The translations under genes were made by a program, and so were the position numbers. A stretch of DNA of 19,351 bases, taken from JAGVLN01 sp964515755 (GTDB lineage Bacteria > Pseudomonadota > Alphaproteobacteria > Rickettsiales > JABSSG01). The stretch lies in assembly GCA_964515755.1 (NCBI GenBank), contig CAZEVK010000031.1, forward strand, positions 1-19,351, given 5' to 3'. A model generated the notes under the pieces. It was not told where the DNA came from and searched no databases. It was given only the letters and a program-made list of their open reading frames with translations. The first letter of the stretch is position 1, and every line of letters begins with the position of its first letter. Of this stretch, positions 17,823-19,351 are shown one piece after another.

Positions 17823-17990
17823 ATGACTAATACCGTAAAGGCAAGATTGAAAGAATTTAAACTAGCAGTAATGCTAGTAAGTGTTGATGAGAGGATTAAT
17901 TATGCAAATGAGAATGGTTTACCCTATGGGTCTTTCTTAGAATTATTATATGAAGATGAAGAAAATAATCGTCGAGATAATAGCTATAAG
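17823..17990 (+). pseudogene. IS21 helper IstB, copy 2, truncated
   Basis: The first 56 residues (VKARLKEFKLAVMLVSVDER and FLELLYEDEENNRRDNSYK) match IstB of copy 1. At 17990 the sequence switches to an antisense IS3 fragment, so the ATPase domain is absent. A ribosome binding site (AAGAGGAG) precedes the ATG. Confidence 0.8.
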
Positions 17991-18217
17991 TGGTTCTTCT
18001 TTCTTGCTCTATGGGATTTAACTTACCTTTACCTGGAAATGCTGTTTTTAAATCGCCTGACTCTAATAACCGCTTCTTCCATTTGCTAATCACACTAGTG
18101 CTGATACCAAGACTCTGCACTGCTTGCTCTAGAGTTATAATACCCTACTTCGGTGGTTAATTTAACTGCTTTTAACTTGCACTCTGCATCATAGTTTCTT
18201 CTGCTATCTTTTGTTAT
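17991..18217 (-). pseudogene. IS3-family OrfA fragment
   Basis: On the minus strand the reading is RRNYDAECKLKAVKL, a one-base shift near 18145, then TLEQAVQSLGISTSVISKWKKRLLESGDLKTAFPGKGKLNP, the helix-turn-helix and linker of IS3 OrfA. An AGGAG lies upstream, but the expected start codon is ATA at 18215-18217 rather than ATG. OrfB is not adjacent; a degraded OrfB of this family lies at 11226-11580 on the other strand and may be unrelated. Confidence 0.75.
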
Positions 18218-18354
18218 GTTCTTACTCCTTATTTTAAATTTTATAATTTAACATAAGTTTCTTAACTTCAACTTATCCTGGTCAAGATCAAAACTACGCC
18301 AAATTAATGGCTAATTTTTTACATCATTAGGGGGGAATTTTATTGACAGTGACA

Positions 18355-19047
18355 TTAATACAAGTGTAAATAAAGTATTTATCTTCACTGTAAATTTAAC
18401 TAGTCATATAAATAATGTATCCAAGTATTGGGAATACCTTTCGATTCAAGAGAAAATAAAGGCAAACAAGTATCATACTGAATATTTAAGTAATAAATAC
18501 ATTATGTCACATGGTATTTTAAGCTGGTATGCAAAACAGCATCCTCAAAAAATCGTATTTACCTTATAATGAATATAGAAAACCTTTTTTAAAAAATAGT
18601 AATATCCAATTTATATGTCTCATTCCCGTAACATGGTCAGTTATATGATACCTTTAAACTGTAGGGTGGGTATCGGCATAGAATTACATGATAAAAATTT
18701 GAACGTTGAGTAGCTTGCTGGTTTTGTACTAACTTCAGAGGAGTCCAAATATTTATCCGGTCTCAAATCTCGAGACAAACTTAGGCTTTTTATACTCTCT
18801 GGACTAAAAAGGAAGCTCTAGTAAAGTTATTGGTCAAGGATTATTTTATCCCATTAATACCATCGAAGTTATGAGATTATTATCCGGCAAAGATATTCTG
18901 CTTAATGATATAAATAATGAATTAAGGCAACAATGGTATTGCTATGAATCGGAAGTCTCTGAAAATTACTTTGGGACTATTGGAATAGAGAATAAAATAG
19001 ATGAAATAGTTTATTTGGAAATGAACAATCAACAAAATAATTTTTGA
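18355..19047 (+). pseudogene. Sfp-type 4'-phosphopantetheinyl transferase, decayed
   Basis: Sfp-type enzymes move phosphopantetheine from coenzyme A to the serine of peptidyl or acyl carrier proteins. Across three frames the family motifs appear in order: YLSNKYIMSHGIL, NEYRKPF, MSHSRNMVSY (the SHS motif), VGIGIE at 18666-18683, LWTKKEALVK near 18797, and a C-terminal tail ending at TGA 19045. The magnesium-binding aspartate of GIDIE is glycine here (GGC at 18675-18677), there are stops near 18570 and 18712, and at least three frameshifts. The IS21 element abuts its 5' end, so its first residues are lost or altered. It is very likely inactive. Confidence 0.8.
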
Positions 19048-19062
19048 TAATATAAGATTATA

Positions 19063-19302
19063 ATGACTAAATTAGAGTCTCAACAGAGAATAATCGAATT
19101 CTTAAATGAGGAATTTGCTAAAATAAAAAGTGGCAGCAAGCCAATCAAAAAGTTAAATTGAAAGCAATAGAAAAAAGCAAGAAAACTGCTTAATGATATT
19201 GAATTAATGTTAAAAATCAATGCAATTGATAATGAGGTACATTTAAAGATTACTGAAATTAGAAAAGAAATAAAAAACTATTTTTCATATTTAGAACTAT
19301 AA
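19063..19302 (+). pseudogene. 80-codon frame with two in-frame stops, function unknown
   Basis: From the ATG at 19063, 15 bases after the transferase, the reading is MTKLESQQRIIEFLNEEFAK to KPIKKLN, then TGA, two codons, TAG, and it continues KKARKLLNDIELMLKINAIDNEVHLKI to LEL and TAA at 19300-19302 in the same frame. The composition is charged and helical, coiled-coil-like. The stops look like single C-to-T changes of CGA and CAG. I do not recognise it. Confidence 0.45.
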
Positions 19303-19351
19303 TATTCAAGAAATTTTAGACTTTTACCAATTAGCTGCTACAATTACAATT

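Larger units (their letters stand above)
16830..18354 (+). mobile_element. IS21-family element, copy 2, internally rearranged
   Basis: The ends are TGTCACTGCTAAAATAAA at 16830 and the reverse complement of TGTCACTGTCAATAAAATTC ending at 18354. It carries the 3' two thirds of istA and the 5' end of istB; the rest of istB is replaced by an IS3 fragment in opposite orientation. The flanks (IS66 fragment left, phosphopantetheinyl transferase right) share no obvious duplication, so DNA was lost beside it. It differs from copy 1 in termini and in protein sequence. Confidence 0.75.

Noticed and set aside
1..19351. CRISPR array, tRNA or rRNA genes
   Set aside because: No regularly spaced direct repeats, no cloverleaf-like sequence with TTC-A loop context and no rRNA-like conserved stretch was seen on reading both strands.

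Overview
The window is AT-rich, accessory DNA full of broken mobile elements and most resembles an obligate intracellular or endosymbiotic bacterium of the Rickettsiales type. That is inferred from base composition, the high pseudogene load and the mix of transposase families (IS4, IS630, two IS21, IS3, IS1, IS66-like). No rRNA, tRNA or CRISPR was seen. Seven open reading frames look intact; almost everything else is a fragment.

Left part (1-9800). An IS4-family element with a frameshifted transposase is followed by a 788-residue ABC protein whose N-terminus carries an unusual duplicated glycine-rich module. Then comes a mosaic in which one serine-recombinase gene is broken into three pieces: by an IS4 end fragment, and by an IS630-type element that is itself split by an IS21 element. 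Removing the insertions restores the reading frame at the IS630 and IS21 junctions. Pieces of an Atm1-like ABC exporter (C-terminal part near 4.8 kb, N-terminal part near 9.6 kb, same strand) flank this mosaic.

Right part (9960-19050). This holds pieces of what looks like a non-ribosomal-peptide-type biosynthetic locus: an MbtH-like protein and a 115-residue unknown on the minus strand, then on the plus strand an ABC exporter, an iron-dependent aromatic amino acid hydroxylase, an aspartate 1-decarboxylase (PanD), a JmjC/cupin-8 oxygenase and a decayed Sfp-type phosphopantetheinyl transferase. MbtH proteins bind NRPS adenylation domains and Sfp-type enzymes arm carrier proteins. The hydroxylase and PanD could supply hydroxylated phenylalanine and beta-alanine, the JmjC enzyme could tailor a residue and the ABC protein could export the product. 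No NRPS or PKS megasynthase is in the window, so this is an inference from gene content. The dead transferase and the insertions suggest the locus is decaying or relies on genes elsewhere.

The right edge holds an 80-codon frame with two internal stops.
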